In this document: piece by piece, positions 1 to 8,420 of the stretch
Position numbering within the stretch: position 1 is the first letter of the stretch
Layout: each line of letters starts with the position of its first letter
Assembly: GCF_008727795.1 (NCBI RefSeq)
Contig: NZ_CP044222.1
Coordinates: 2,480,001 to 2,544,000 of the forward strand
Origin: Nitrincola iocasae
GTDB taxonomy: Bacteria; Pseudomonadota; Gammaproteobacteria; Pseudomonadales; Balneatricaceae
Length of the DNA stretch: 64,000 nt
Direction of reading: 5' to 3'
Program-made: the position numbers and the translations under genes
The notes under the pieces: model-generated
What the model saw: the letters and a program-made list of their open reading frames with translations, nothing else
What the model was told of the DNA's origin: nothing
The model's database searches: none

Positions 1-439
1 GATCAAAACGCACCGCATTTTGCTTATACAAATCCATCAACCGACCCGGCGTAGCGATCAATACATCCACACCTTTGCGCAGCTTCATCATCTGCGGATT
101 GATTTTTACCCCCCCAAACACCACAGCCGAGCGCAATGGCAGATAACGGCCATAAGTGCTCACGCTTTCAGCAACCTGAGCGGCCAGTTCACGTGTCGGG
201 GTTAAAATAAGGGTGCGTACCTGGTTAGCCGTTGCGGGCTTACCCTGGCTTAAGCGTTCCAGAATCGGCAGGGTAAAACCGGCGGTTTTCCCTGTACCCG
301 TTTGCGCAGCGGCCATCAGGTCTTTACCTGCTAACACAATGGGTATGGCCTGGCTCTGGATCGGGGAAGGGGTATCGTAACCCTGTTCGGTTACTGCTTT
401 CAGAATGGAGTCAGATAACCCCAGTGTGGCAAAACTCAT
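1..439 (-). CDS. rhlE: DEAD-box ATP-dependent RNA helicase, RhlE type (C-terminal part beyond window)
   Basis: ATP-dependent RNA helicase acting in RNA remodelling, ribosome assembly or mRNA decay. The reverse strand reads from an ATG at 439 into a typical helicase N-terminus: phenylalanine plus Q motif (YDTPSPIQSQAIP), Walker A (AQTGTGKT), motif Ia (PTRELA), the GG motif (FGGVKINPQ) and motif Ib (TPGRL). The window edge cuts the gene before the DEAD motif, so about two thirds of the protein is not visible. The start beginning MSFATLGL is typical of RhlE proteins. DeaD and SrmB are less likely from the N-terminus. Family assignment is firm; the exact paralogue is inferred. Confidence 0.9.
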   Translation of the reverse strand, partial: MSFATLGLSDSILKAVTEQGYDTPSPIQSQAIPIVLAGKDLMAAAQTGTGKTAGFTLPILERLSQGKPATANQVRTLILTPTRELAAQVAESVSTYGRYLPLRSAVVFGGVKINPQMMKLRKGVDVLIATPGRLMDLYKQNAVRFD

Positions 440-602
440 TAAATCATCTCTTGGTTAAATCGCCGAATTCGCGCATCCAACCTTGAAAAAGAGCTGGCGG
501 ATTAAAAACACCGGAACAGGTTTCATCGTTGCGCTAACAGCAGTATGGCCATCTGGCCTGATGCAGGAAAGGGCCGTCGAAATTCCGGTCAAACACCCTG
601 CC

Positions 603-631
603 AACAAAAAAAGCCGTCACGTCGGACGGCT
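603..631 (-). terminator. Rho-independent terminator reading leftward
   Basis: A 7-bp perfect stem (AGCCGTC / GACGGCT, 612-631) has a 6-nt loop. On the minus strand it is followed by a run of T (the A run at about 606-612 on the plus strand). It is about 475 bp past the end of the LysE-type gene at 1106, with the two structured repeats between them, so it could end that transcript or an unrecognised non-coding one. Confidence 0.7.
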
Positions 632-696
632 CGTTGGCGGCAGTTTATCGCATCAGGCCAGACAAAGCATCTTTTTCGTGGGATTGTCGTGGGCTT

Positions 697-804
697 GGGG
701 CTGATGGGATCGGCGTTTGTCTGACGCGCCATTAACCCATCCATGGGGGCTCCAGTGCGCCGTCCTGGCGCACAGGGTCAGTCAAATCCGACCCCATCAG
801 CCCC
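697..804 (-). repeat. Structured intergenic repeat, copy 1
   Basis: Large imperfect stem-loop. The outer arms at 697-725 and 777-804 are complementary with few mismatches (GGGGCTGATGGG against CCCCATCAGCCCC). Inside are a GTGCGCC/GGCGCAC hairpin and a CCATGG-centred hairpin. Read on the minus strand, the core order is: GCC..GGACGGC hairpin, a short GAGC spacer, a CATGGATG hairpin, then GCGTCA. Copy 2 shows the same order with different stem sequences. There is no credible coding sequence. It resembles dispersed intergenic CATGGATG-type repeats I recall from marine gammaproteobacteria; that resemblance is from memory only. Confidence 0.7.
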
Positions 805-960
805 CACCAAATTCAGTGCCAAATTAAAGCTGGCTTAAAATCAGTATTTTTGCAAAACCCTTGCCTTAAAGAAAATTAGAATCTTAACTCAATGACCTAT
901 GCCATGGTCATGCTACGAAGCTTGCTCTGCCCGATATTTGGATTGGCACAGGATTTCGGC

Positions 961-1066
961 GGGGTGGTGGTATCGCTTTGATGTGACCGTCTGCCGCCCG
1001 GACGGCGGCAGTCGAGCGGTCATGGATGACGAAAAGCGTGTCACACCAAAGCGATATCACCACTCC
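961..1066 (+). repeat. Structured intergenic repeat, copy 2
   Basis: Same architecture as the element at 697-804, in the opposite orientation. The outer arms at 961-980 and 1047-1066 pair (TGGTATCGCTTTG against CAAAGCGATATCACCA, two mismatches). The core has a CTGCCGCC/GGCGGCAG hairpin, the spacer TCGAGC, a GTCATGGATGAC hairpin and then GCGTGTCAC. The arm sequences differ from copy 1 but each pairs with itself, so structure is kept while sequence is not. Reading frames that cross it are not believable genes. Confidence 0.7.
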
Positions 1067-1105
1067 TGCATGGCACAGACCCAATGACCTTAGCAGGCTA
1101 AGCCA

Positions 1106-1726
1106 TCAAAAAGCAGCCAACCAAACCCCGACCCCCAGCATCAAACTACCCGCTATCCGGTTAAGCAGACGCACATTGTGAGCATGCTGTAGAAACAAGC
1201 GCAAAGCCTTACCGCCACCGGCATAAATCAACATACAAACCAGTTCCAGCAGCACAATAATACCCAGCAACAAGGATAACTGCGGTACCAGCGGCTGACT
1301 CTGATCGATAAAAGGCGGCAACAGCGCTACGTGGAAAGCCCAGCCTTTGGGGTTAGCCACGGCTGTCACAAACCCCTGCATAAACAACTGCCAGGCTGAC
1401 ACCGTCTGACGCACAGCAGCCGTTTCCGGAATGGCCATGCGGCCACGCGACTGCCACATCTGTACACCCACATAGATCAGATACGCACCACCGATCCACT
1501 TAAATACCTGAAAGAAACCGGGGTAGGTCAACAACACCGCCGCCACACCGAGTACAGCGAGCAAAGCGACCAGGGCCACACCGAGCATTTCTCCCCACAT
1601 CATCCACAGGGTTCGTTTAACACCGAGGGTGATGCCCAACGTCATCGCCAGGGTCATGCACATACCCGGTGTCACAGAGACAAAGAAAAATGTAGGAATA
1701 AAAACAGACAACATAGCCAGATTCAT
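1106..1726 (-). CDS. LysE/RhtB-family amino acid exporter
   Basis: Inner-membrane exporter of the LysE/RhtB superfamily, which exports amino acids or derivatives. The 206-aa product has the usual length, about six hydrophobic segments and the family signature near the N-terminus (SVTPGMCMTLAMTLG; canonical form is TPGPN), then the conserved VANPKGW motif in the middle. I chose the ATG at 1726 over a TTG at 1750 because it gives the standard N-terminus. It is divergent from the GhrA-type gene at 1883. Substrate unknown. Confidence 0.85.
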   Translation of the reverse strand: MNLAMLSVFIPTFFFVSVTPGMCMTLAMTLGITLGVKRTLWMMWGEMLGVALVALLAVLGVAAVLLTYPGFFQVFKWIGGAYLIYVGVQMWQSRGRMAIPETAAVRQTVSAWQLFMQGFVTAVANPKGWAFHVALLPPFIDQSQPLVPQLSLLLGIIVLLELVCMLIYAGGGKALRLFLQHAHNVRLLNRIAGSLMLGVGVWLAAF

Positions 1727-1882
1727 GAGTGGGTGCTCGCCGTACTTCAACTAAAGAAAACAGTGTAAACCAAGCCTTGAGCCTACTGGGTTAAAATTTC
1801 GTCATGATGACAAATTGGCTGATAGCGGGGATGCATTGCTCTGACTTCCCTTATACACTCAAGGCAGAACTCAGGAGGTCAC

Positions 1883-2812
1883 GTGAAAATACTGTTTGTA
1901 TCCCCTGATCCGCGCCCCGAGCGCTGGATCACCCCTTTGCAGGCGGCCCTGCCCGATGCTGAACTCATCGCATGGCAGGACGATATGCCACCGCAACAAG
2001 CCGATTATGCACTGGTGTGGCAACCCCCGGCGGTGCTATTTGAAAATGAACCCGGACTCAAGGCAATTTTCAACCTGGGAGCCGGTGTAGATGCCTTGCT
2101 TAAGCTTCCTGCCCTGCCGGAGGCACTGCCCATCTACCGACTGGAAGATGCCGGCATGTCGGCACAGATGGCTGAATACCTGGTGCACCAGATAGCCGAA
2201 ATCACCCGTGCCATGCCGGTTTATCGTCAGCAGCAGCAAGATAAACACTGGAAAATGCAAGCGCCCTGCCGCCGTAAAGACTGGCCGATTGGCCTGTTGG
2301 GATTGGGACAGATCGGCAACAAAGCCGCTCAGGCACTGGCGTTGCTGGAATACCCGGTTGCCAGTTGGACCCGCAAGGCTAAAACCTTTCCGGGTGTCGA
2401 AAGCTTCAGTGGTCAGGACGCACTGGCAAGTTTCCTTGGCAGAACCCGCATTCTGATCAACACCCTGCCGCTGACAGCGGAAACCCAGGGCATTCTCAAT
2501 CAGTCATTGCTATCGCAGCTGCAACCCCAGAGCGTGCTTATCAATGTCGGCCGTGGACAGCATCTGAATGAAGATGATCTGCTGGCCGCACTGGATGAGG
2601 GCCAGTTACTGCATGCGGTGCTGGATGTGTTCGAGCAGGAGCCTCTGCCGGAAACACACCCCTTCTGGTCACATCCACAGATCACCCTGACACCGCACAT
2701 TTCCGCACCCACGCTGCGCGAAGAAACCATCCGCCAGATAGCCGAGAAACTCCAGGCGCTGCAGGCGGGCGAAAGCATCAGCGGACAGGTTGATCGCCAA
2801 CGCGGCTATTAA
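1883..2812 (+). CDS. ghrA: Glyoxylate/hydroxypyruvate reductase A-type D-2-hydroxyacid dehydrogenase
   Basis: NAD(P)H-dependent cytosolic reductase of glyoxylate, hydroxypyruvate or related 2-oxoacids. The 309-aa length matches GhrA. A Rossmann motif (GLLGLGQIGNKAA, near residue 137) follows a divergent N-terminal catalytic half. The catalytic Arg lies in NVGRGQHLNEDDL, Glu in FEQEPLPETHPFW and His in TPHISAPT. The start is a GTG with a strong AGGAGG (1873-1878) four bases upstream. It is monocistronic, and its 3' end faces the FabH-like gene across a shared hairpin. Confidence 0.88.
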   Translation: MKILFVSPDPRPERWITPLQAALPDAELIAWQDDMPPQQADYALVWQPPAVLFENEPGLKAIFNLGAGVDALLKLPALPEALPIYRLEDAGMSAQMAEYLVHQIAEITRAMPVYRQQQQDKHWKMQAPCRRKDWPIGLLGLGQIGNKAAQALALLEYPVASWTRKAKTFPGVESFSGQDALASFLGRTRILINTLPLTAETQGILNQSLLSQLQPQSVLINVGRGQHLNEDDLLAALDEGQLLHAVLDVFEQEPLPETHPFWSHPQITLTPHISAPTLREETIRQIAEKLQALQAGESISGQVDRQRGY

Positions 2813-2831
2813 TGCGGTTACATCCTTAACC

Positions 2832-2851
2832 GGGCCTGATACTTCAGGCCC
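2832..2851. terminator. Bidirectional hairpin between convergent genes
   Basis: Perfect 8-bp stem GGGCCTGA / TCAGGCCC with a TACT loop. It lies between the stop of the GhrA-type gene (2812) and the stop of the convergent FabH-like gene (2853). T tracts are weak on both sides, so termination strength is uncertain. Confidence 0.65.
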
Positions 2852-2852
2852 T

Positions 2853-3980
2853 TCAGACTTTCCGCAGAATCACAGAGCCGACTGAGTATCCCGCCCCAAA
2901 AGAACAAAGCAGGCATAAATCGCCTGTCTGCAGCCCATCACGAAAACGCTGAAAGGCAATAATCGATGCCGCCGAGCTGGTGTTACCAAACTCATGCAGA
3001 ATAGTCGGCGCTTCATGCGCTTCAGGGTCACGCCCCAGCACTTTACGCGCGATCAGGCTATTCATATTGATATTCGCCTGATGCAGCCACAAACGACGCA
3101 GTTCCGAAGCTGACAGATTCAGTGACGCTAGATGATCAATAAGCAGCTCAGCGACCATCGGCACCACATCTTTAAATACCTTGCGCCCCTGCTGGACAAA
3201 ATAGGTATCGGCCGAGTCCGGATCACGATCTTCACACTTGCTCAAAAAACCGAAATTGTTACGGATATTATTGGAGAAGGCGGTTTTCAACCGGGTGCCC
3301 ACAATACTGAACTGATTCGCTGAGCTGGCTAGCTCAGCCGCTTCAACAATCATGGCGGTGCAGGCATCACCAAAAATAAAATGGCTGTCTCTGTCGCGGT
3401 AGTTCAGATGTGCAGAACAGATCTCCGGGTTTACCACCAGCACCCGAGTGGCATTCCCAGCCTGAATGGTATTACTGGCCAACTGCAGGGCAAAGGTGGC
3501 GGACGAGCAGGCGACATTCATATCAAATGCAAAGCCACCGGCACCCAATGCCTGCTGCACTTCGATGGCCACGGCCGGATAGGCCCGCTGCAGGTTGGAA
3601 CATGCAACGATGACACAATCCAGGTCAGCACCGGTTAATCCTGCCTCATCCAAAGCCTGATTGGCCGCCTGCAGCGCCATTTCGGCCTGCAAGCTCAAGC
3701 TGTCGTTGTCGCGCACAGCAATAAACGGCTTGAGGCGCTCAGGATCAAGAATGCCCTGCTTATCCATCACATGACGGCTAAGAATGCCTGAAGCTTTATC
3801 GATAAAAGCCGATGAGGAGGGTTGCAGCTCGGTGACTTCACCGATCGCTATACCCGCACTGTTGCGGGTATTGTAGTCAGCTACAAAGCAGTTAAAGGAT
3901 TCGACGAGTTCGTCATTGTTGATAACATCTATTGGGGTATACAGGCCAACGCCACTGATTACGGTATTCAAACGGGGCAC
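2853..3980 (-). CDS. Beta-ketoacyl-ACP synthase III family protein (FabH-like, long form)
   Basis: Thiolase-fold condensing enzyme that joins an acyl-CoA primer to malonyl-ACP. The Cys-His-Asn triad is visible: C158 in NVACSSATF, H300 in LHQANINM and N333 in EFGNTSSA. At 375 aa it is longer than classical FabH (about 317 aa) because of an N-terminal insertion. It resembles the long synthases of Pseudomonas that take medium-chain acyl-CoA (PA3286-like, from memory). The start is GTG at 3980. It stands alone, so a shunt or accessory role in fatty acid synthesis is more likely than the housekeeping FabH role. Primer specificity is not readable. Confidence 0.82.
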   Translation of the reverse strand: MPRLNTVISGVGLYTPIDVINNDELVESFNCFVADYNTRNSAGIAIGEVTELQPSSSAFIDKASGILSRHVMDKQGILDPERLKPFIAVRDNDSLSLQAEMALQAANQALDEAGLTGADLDCVIVACSNLQRAYPAVAIEVQQALGAGGFAFDMNVACSSATFALQLASNTIQAGNATRVLVVNPEICSAHLNYRDRDSHFIFGDACTAMIVEAAELASSANQFSIVGTRLKTAFSNNIRNNFGFLSKCEDRDPDSADTYFVQQGRKVFKDVVPMVAELLIDHLASLNLSASELRRLWLHQANINMNSLIARKVLGRDPEAHEAPTILHEFGNTSSAASIIAFQRFRDGLQTGDLCLLCSFGAGYSVGSVILRKV

Positions 3981-4026
3981 TCCAGTCAGGCTTGATCACG
4001 AGTCTTCATCCCACCTGTTATTATTA

Positions 4027-4092
4027 TCAGATCAGGACGCTAAGACATTGTCCTGCATGATAGAGGCTAAATCCAGTCTCGTAAGCCAAAGA
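4027..4092 (-). pseudogene. Orphan copy of the amaA 3' end (22 codons including stop)
   Basis: The minus strand encodes SLAYETGFSLYHAGQCL-S-VLI and then TGA, which is the exact C-terminus of the pipecolate-oxidase-like gene at 14622-15902 with one residue change (S for R). The run 4040-4092 differs from the 14.6-kb copy at one base. Upstream, homology stops abruptly and another short frame (ERYYPDLVATACL, minus strand) continues, perhaps a second gene fragment. It marks a recombination junction between the FabH-like gene and the GntR/ABC block. Confidence 0.75.
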
Positions 4093-4176
4093 GGCAAGCT
4101 GTCGCTACCAGATCTGGGTAATAGCGTTCAACCAGTTTCAGCCGTGCGGCAAGGGTATTGGGCTATTCATCTGCCT

Positions 4177-4881
4177 TCAGATTCGTTTTGGCTCAGTATC
4201 ACCTTCAAACACATGTCTAAAATCCACTGTTCGGGTTTCCCAGAATGTCAGGTTCAGATGCATCTCAATATCATTCAAGTGGTGGCTCATGCACTGCACC
4301 GCTTTGCCTGAATCACGCGCTTCGATCGCACTGATAATGTCATTATGTTCATCGCAACCACATTGAAGATCATTGTTTCTCTGATACAGGGAAATGATCA
4401 GTGAGCTACGGGTGATCAGGTCGTTGAGCATCTCTTCCAGTACCGGGTTGCCGGCCAGTCGCGCCAATAGCAGGTGGAACTGACCGGACTCGCGAATGAT
4501 GGCTTCTCGCGGCCCACTGAGAATAACCGCTTGTTCCTTGTCGCGCTGTTTCTTCAACAGTGAAATATCGAGTTGCCGCACTCGACTCACCAGAATTTCA
4601 ATAATGCCACGTTCAATCACCGACCGTGCAGTAAACACGGCCCGGGCCTCTTCAACGGAGGGTTGGGCGATGCTGGCACCCCGGTTGGGTTCGATGCTAA
4701 CGATGCGGCGAAGTGCCAGTTGCTGCAAAGCCGAACGAACGTGGTTGCGGTTGGCCTTCAGACTGCTCACCAATTGCGCCTCAATCAGCCGTGTGCCGGG
4801 TGGTATCCGCTGCTCGGCCACGGCCCGGGCAAGGGTAGTGACGATGCGTTCTATTTCAGATGATTTATTGGCGGGTTTCAT
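4177..4881 (-). CDS. GntR-family transcriptional regulator, FCD (FadR-type) subgroup
   Basis: DNA-binding regulator with an N-terminal winged helix (residues about 8-75, with the typical GTRLIEAQLVSSLKANRNHVRSAL region) and an all-helical FCD effector domain carrying conserved metal/ligand histidines (FHLLLARLAGN; DEHNDIISAIEARD; MSHHL). Length 234 aa is normal. It is divergent from the ABC transporter operon starting at 5136, which it presumably controls in response to the transported compound. The shared intergenic region contains a palindrome of the type bound by FCD regulators. The ligand is unknown. Confidence 0.88.
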   Translation of the reverse strand: MKPANKSSEIERIVTTLARAVAEQRIPPGTRLIEAQLVSSLKANRNHVRSALQQLALRRIVSIEPNRGASIAQPSVEEARAVFTARSVIERGIIEILVSRVRQLDISLLKKQRDKEQAVILSGPREAIIRESGQFHLLLARLAGNPVLEEMLNDLITRSSLIISLYQRNNDLQCGCDEHNDIISAIEARDSGKAVQCMSHHLNDIEMHLNLTFWETRTVDFRHVFEGDTEPKRI

Positions 4882-5106
4882 TTCGACTCCAATATTATTA
4901 ACAATTTTTCGTTAGACAAAGCACCGAACCTGTGCAGCAACCCTACTTACGCACCCAAAACGAAGCATTTTTGAAGCCAGAAACGATTGCCATATATATT
5001 CAAAATACCGCATAAATACAATGATTATCGGTAAAAATTGTATGAAGTCAGATGCTTATTCAACGTTTAGAAAATCTGGCACCCACCTTGCAATATATCC
5101 ATCATT

Positions 5107-5120
5107 AATTGTTAACAATT
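5107..5120. promoter_or_regulatory. Candidate operator for the GntR/FCD regulator
   Basis: Perfect 14-bp palindrome AATTGTTAACAATT, containing the TTGTnnACAA core typical of FCD-type GntR regulators. It lies 16 bp before the transporter start. A related half-site (TTAACAATTT) occurs at 4898-4907, next to the regulator start. The pair fits autoregulation plus control of the operon. The 254-bp gap between the divergent genes (4882-5135) otherwise shows only AT-rich promoter-like DNA. Confidence 0.5.
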
Positions 5121-5135
5121 TGTGAGAATTACAGT

Positions 5136-6167
5136 ATGGCGGGTTCGGTTGAATTAATCAAAACCAGCAAGTTCTATGACAGTCACCGGGCAGTTGATGG
5201 CATCAACCTCAAAGTGCCTGGGGGTAGCTACTGTTGCTTGCTGGGCCCTAGTGGTTGTGGCAAAAGCACCACTTTACGGATGATCGCCGGGCATGAAGAG
5301 GTCTCCGATGGCGACATCCTGCTCGATAATCGCAATGTCACCTCCTTGTCGCCGCGCCAGCGCGGCACCGCCATGATGTTTCAGAACTACGCGCTGTTTC
5401 CGCACCTGTCGTGTCGGGACAATGTAGCCTATGGTTTAAAAATCGCAGGCAAGAGCAAGGCGGAACGTTACCGCGCCGCCGAAGAAATGCTGGAACTGGT
5501 CAACATGGGTGCATTTGCCGACAAATTGCCCGGGCAGCTCTCAGGCGGACAGCAACAGCGCATTGCGCTGGCCCGGGCGTTGATCTGCCGACCGGATGTA
5601 GTGCTGTTGGACGAACCTTTATCAGCACTCGATCCATTCTTGCGCGTGCGGATGCGCAAAGAATTAAAAAGCCTGCAGCAACAGCTCGGCTTAACCTTTA
5701 TCCATGTGACCCATTCGCAGGAAGAAGCCTTTGCCTTGGCGGATCTCGCCATCGTGATGTCGGATGGACGTATCGAACAAAGTGGTCACCCACGCCACAT
5801 TTTTGAAGCGCCGAGAACCGAGTTTGTGGCCAACTTTATTGGTGGACACAATGTTCTGCAGCCCAACGGTGGAATGCCAGCTGACCTGCAGCAACCCTTT
5901 TCCATCCGCGCCGACCACCTGGTCATCGAGCCCCTGGATTACACCCCACCCAATACGTTTACCCGTCTGGAAGCAACCATCGTTGATATCGAGTTCCAGG
6001 CACAGTTCTTCTTTGTGGAAACCCGACTGGACGATGGCCAGTTGGTGATGTGCTATCTCCCTGAAGCCCGGATGAATGAGTCTCTGATGTGTCTCGGTCA
6101 GCGTGTTGCGCTGCACTGGGAAAAGAGTGCCATCAATCTGTTCGACCCACCTGCAACAACTCGCTGA
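5136..6167 (+). CDS. ABC transporter ATP-binding protein, PotA-like
   Basis: Cytoplasmic ATPase of a polyamine/opine/phosphonate-type importer. Walker A GPSGCGKST (37-45), Q loop (MFQNYALFPH), signature LSGGQQQR (135-142), Walker B VVLLDEPLSALD and the H-loop (HVTHSQEEA) are all present, followed by a C-terminal TOBE-like region. The 343-aa product starts at ATG 5136. An upstream TTG frame would run through the operator. First gene of a five-gene operon. The gap to the binding protein is 10 bp. Confidence 0.92.
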   Translation: MAGSVELIKTSKFYDSHRAVDGINLKVPGGSYCCLLGPSGCGKSTTLRMIAGHEEVSDGDILLDNRNVTSLSPRQRGTAMMFQNYALFPHLSCRDNVAYGLKIAGKSKAERYRAAEEMLELVNMGAFADKLPGQLSGGQQQRIALARALICRPDVVLLDEPLSALDPFLRVRMRKELKSLQQQLGLTFIHVTHSQEEAFALADLAIVMSDGRIEQSGHPRHIFEAPRTEFVANFIGGHNVLQPNGGMPADLQQPFSIRADHLVIEPLDYTPPNTFTRLEATIVDIEFQAQFFFVETRLDDGQLVMCYLPEARMNESLMCLGQRVALHWEKSAINLFDPPATTR

Positions 6168-6177
6168 GGAACCAACG

Positions 6178-7500
6178 ATGAATGACAACCATACTCCCGA
6201 AAACACCGCAGAAATAACGACAACAAGCAAAGGCCTGACTCGCCGCAAACTACTCAAAGGTGCTGCCAGTGTCGGTGCTGTAGCCTTAGGCAGTGGCGCT
6301 ATTACCGGATTTCCAATGATCTGGGCGCAGAATATCAAGAACATCACGCTGCGCCAGTTTGGCACCGGGGTGTCCAACCTCAACGCCATCGCCGACAAGT
6401 GCAAAGAGGACCTGGGCTTTAATCTGCAATTGACCTCCCTGGATTCCGACAGTGTTACCCAACGAGCGGTCACCCAGCCCAACTCCTATGATATCGCCGA
6501 TATTGAATACTGGATCTGCAAAAAAGTGTTCCCATCAGGTGCAATGCAACCCCTGGATGTGCGGCGACTTACCAATTACGACAAAATTTCACCGCTGTTT
6601 ATTACCGGCAAGCTGACTGATGATGCAGAAATCGCTCAGGGTACAGCACCTCACACTGTGGGGTTTGTTCCGGACCGGAATGCCACAGTTTTCGCCGACC
6701 AACCAACCGACTGGATGACACTGATCCCGACGATCTACAATGCCGATACCCTGGGCATTCGCCCGGATCTGGTGGGCCGACCCATCACTAGCTGGGCCGA
6801 TATTATGGACCTAGCCTTCAAAGGCCAAACCTCAATTATCAACATTCCATCGATCGGCATTATGGATGCAGCGATGATCTGCGAAGCCATGGGCGAGATC
6901 ACCTATGCCGACAAGGGCAATATGACCCGCGAGGAGATCGACCAGACCATCGAAATCATGAAGGCAGCCAAACGTGACGGTCAGTTCCGCGCCTTCTGGA
7001 AAACCTTCGATGAATCCGTGAATCTGATGGCCTCAGGTGAGGTGTTGATCCAGAGCATGTGGTCTCCAGCCGTTGCTGCCGTGCGCAGCCAGGGTGTTCC
7101 CTGTGTTTATCAGCCACTGAAAGAGGGCTACCGCGCCTGGGGTGGCGGGCTGGGCCTGGCATCACATCTGTCCGGTATGGAACTTGATGCCGCCTATGAA
7201 TACATCGACTGGTACCTTTCAGGCTGGGTCGGTGCCTACCTGAACCGCCAGGGCTACTACAGTGCCGCACCGGAAACTTCACGGGCTCATATGAGCGAAG
7301 ACGAATGGGGTTTCTGGATGCAAGGCCGGGAAGCACAGGGCGATATTGTGAGTCCGAACGGCGATGTAATGGAACAAGCAGGTGCGGTGCGTGACGGTGG
7401 CTCTTTCGAAGAGCGCATGGGTAGCGTGGCGTGCTGGAATTCGGTCATGGACGAGAACCAGTACATGGTCCGTAAATGGAACGAATTCATCGTTTCCTGA
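6178..7500 (+). CDS. ABC transporter periplasmic substrate-binding protein with Tat signal (PotD-like)
   Basis: Extracytoplasmic solute receptor of the PotD/spermidine-putrescine class. The 440-aa product starts at ATG 6178 after GAGGA. It carries a twin-arginine signal near residues 20-45 (LTRRKLLKGAA followed by a hydrophobic stretch), implying folded export. The mature part has the domain pattern of type II binding proteins (QSMWSPAVAAVRSQGVP; ACWNSVMDENQYMVRKWNEF near the end). Substrate cannot be read. The racemase at the operon end suggests a chiral amino acid, hydantoin or ureide rather than a polyamine. Confidence 0.85.
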   Translation: MNDNHTPENTAEITTTSKGLTRRKLLKGAASVGAVALGSGAITGFPMIWAQNIKNITLRQFGTGVSNLNAIADKCKEDLGFNLQLTSLDSDSVTQRAVTQPNSYDIADIEYWICKKVFPSGAMQPLDVRRLTNYDKISPLFITGKLTDDAEIAQGTAPHTVGFVPDRNATVFADQPTDWMTLIPTIYNADTLGIRPDLVGRPITSWADIMDLAFKGQTSIINIPSIGIMDAAMICEAMGEITYADKGNMTREEIDQTIEIMKAAKRDGQFRAFWKTFDESVNLMASGEVLIQSMWSPAVAAVRSQGVPCVYQPLKEGYRAWGGGLGLASHLSGMELDAAYEYIDWYLSGWVGAYLNRQGYYSAAPETSRAHMSEDEWGFWMQGREAQGDIVSPNGDVMEQAGAVRDGGSFEERMGSVACWNSVMDENQYMVRKWNEFIVS

Positions 7501-7554
7501 CCTTAACCTTGGCTGTGCCAGCAAATGTTGGCATCGCCACTTCAAGGAGTTCTT

Positions 7555-8418
7555 ATGGCCCCGATGATAACAGCCCACAACCAGCACAGCTATTGGCAGG
7601 CGCTGCCGTTAACACTGGTATTACTGGCATTTCTGGTGTTTCCCATCGTGGTGATCGGCATTGTCAGCTTCTGGGACTACAATTCCTACTCACTGATACC
7701 GGATTTTATTCTCGATAATTACCAGTATCTGCTGAGTTCACCCGTCACGCTGCAAGCCTACTTGAATACGTTCAAATATGCGGCCCTGACCTGGTTCTTC
7801 ACCCTGTCGATTGGCTTTACGGTGGCCTATTTTCTCACCTTCCATATACGCTCCCCAGGCACGCAAACGCTCTGCTTCATCATTTGTACGGTGCCATTTT
7901 TTACCTCGAACATTATCCGCATGATCTCCTGGATACCCTTGCTCGGACGCAATGGCCTGGTTAACTCCACGCTGCAGTCAGGCGGGCTGATTGACCAGCC
8001 TTTAAGCTTTTTGCTCTACAGCGATTTTTCCGTCGTGCTGGCCTATGTGCATCTTTATACGCTATTCATGGTGGTGCCTATTTTCAACAGCATGATGCGC
8101 ATCGACCGTAACCTGGTGGAAGCAGCGGTGGACGCGGGCGCCTCGGGTTTTCAAATACTCAAGGACATTATTATACCGCTGTCCCGATCCGGCATCATCG
8201 TCGGCAGTATTTTCGTATTCACCCTGGTGATGGGCGATTTCGTTACAGTCAAGATCATGGGTGGCGGCATCAAGGCCAACGTAGGCATGATGATCTACAA
8301 CGAGATATCCCTGTTGCAATACCCCGCTGCCGCTGCGAGCGCCATCGTCCTGCTCGCCACGGTTATGATCATGCTGGTGATCCTGTTCCGGCTGGTCAAC
8401 ATACGCAAGGAGCTGTAG
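7555..8418 (+). CDS. ABC transporter permease, PotB-like
   Basis: Inner-membrane permease with six hydrophobic segments and the EAA coupling loop (EAAVDAGASGFQILKDIIIPL). The start was set at ATG 7555, which has AAGGAGT upstream. An ATG at 7525 has no ribosome site. At 287 aa it is typical. It pairs with the permease starting at 8421. Confidence 0.9.
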   Translation: MAPMITAHNQHSYWQALPLTLVLLAFLVFPIVVIGIVSFWDYNSYSLIPDFILDNYQYLLSSPVTLQAYLNTFKYAALTWFFTLSIGFTVAYFLTFHIRSPGTQTLCFIICTVPFFTSNIIRMISWIPLLGRNGLVNSTLQSGGLIDQPLSFLLYSDFSVVLAYVHLYTLFMVVPIFNSMMRIDRNLVEAAVDAGASGFQILKDIIIPLSRSGIIVGSIFVFTLVMGDFVTVKIMGGGIKANVGMMIYNEISLLQYPAAAASAIVLLATVMIMLVILFRLVNIRKEL

Positions 8419-8420
8419 CC

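Noticed and set aside
483..1087. Two open frames of 73 and 62 codons in the rhlE-lysE gap
   Set aside because: They run through a terminator and the two structured inverted repeats, have no ribosome sites and show no protein-like conservation pattern.
4093..4176. Short minus-strand frame (ERYYPDLVATACL) next to the orphan amaA tail
   Set aside because: It looks protein-like but is under 35 codons, has no start and matches no family I can name, so it is only mentioned with the remnant.
5691..6482. 263-codon minus-strand frame
   Set aside because: Opposite the ABC ATPase and binding-protein genes and spans their junction; no credible start site or motif.
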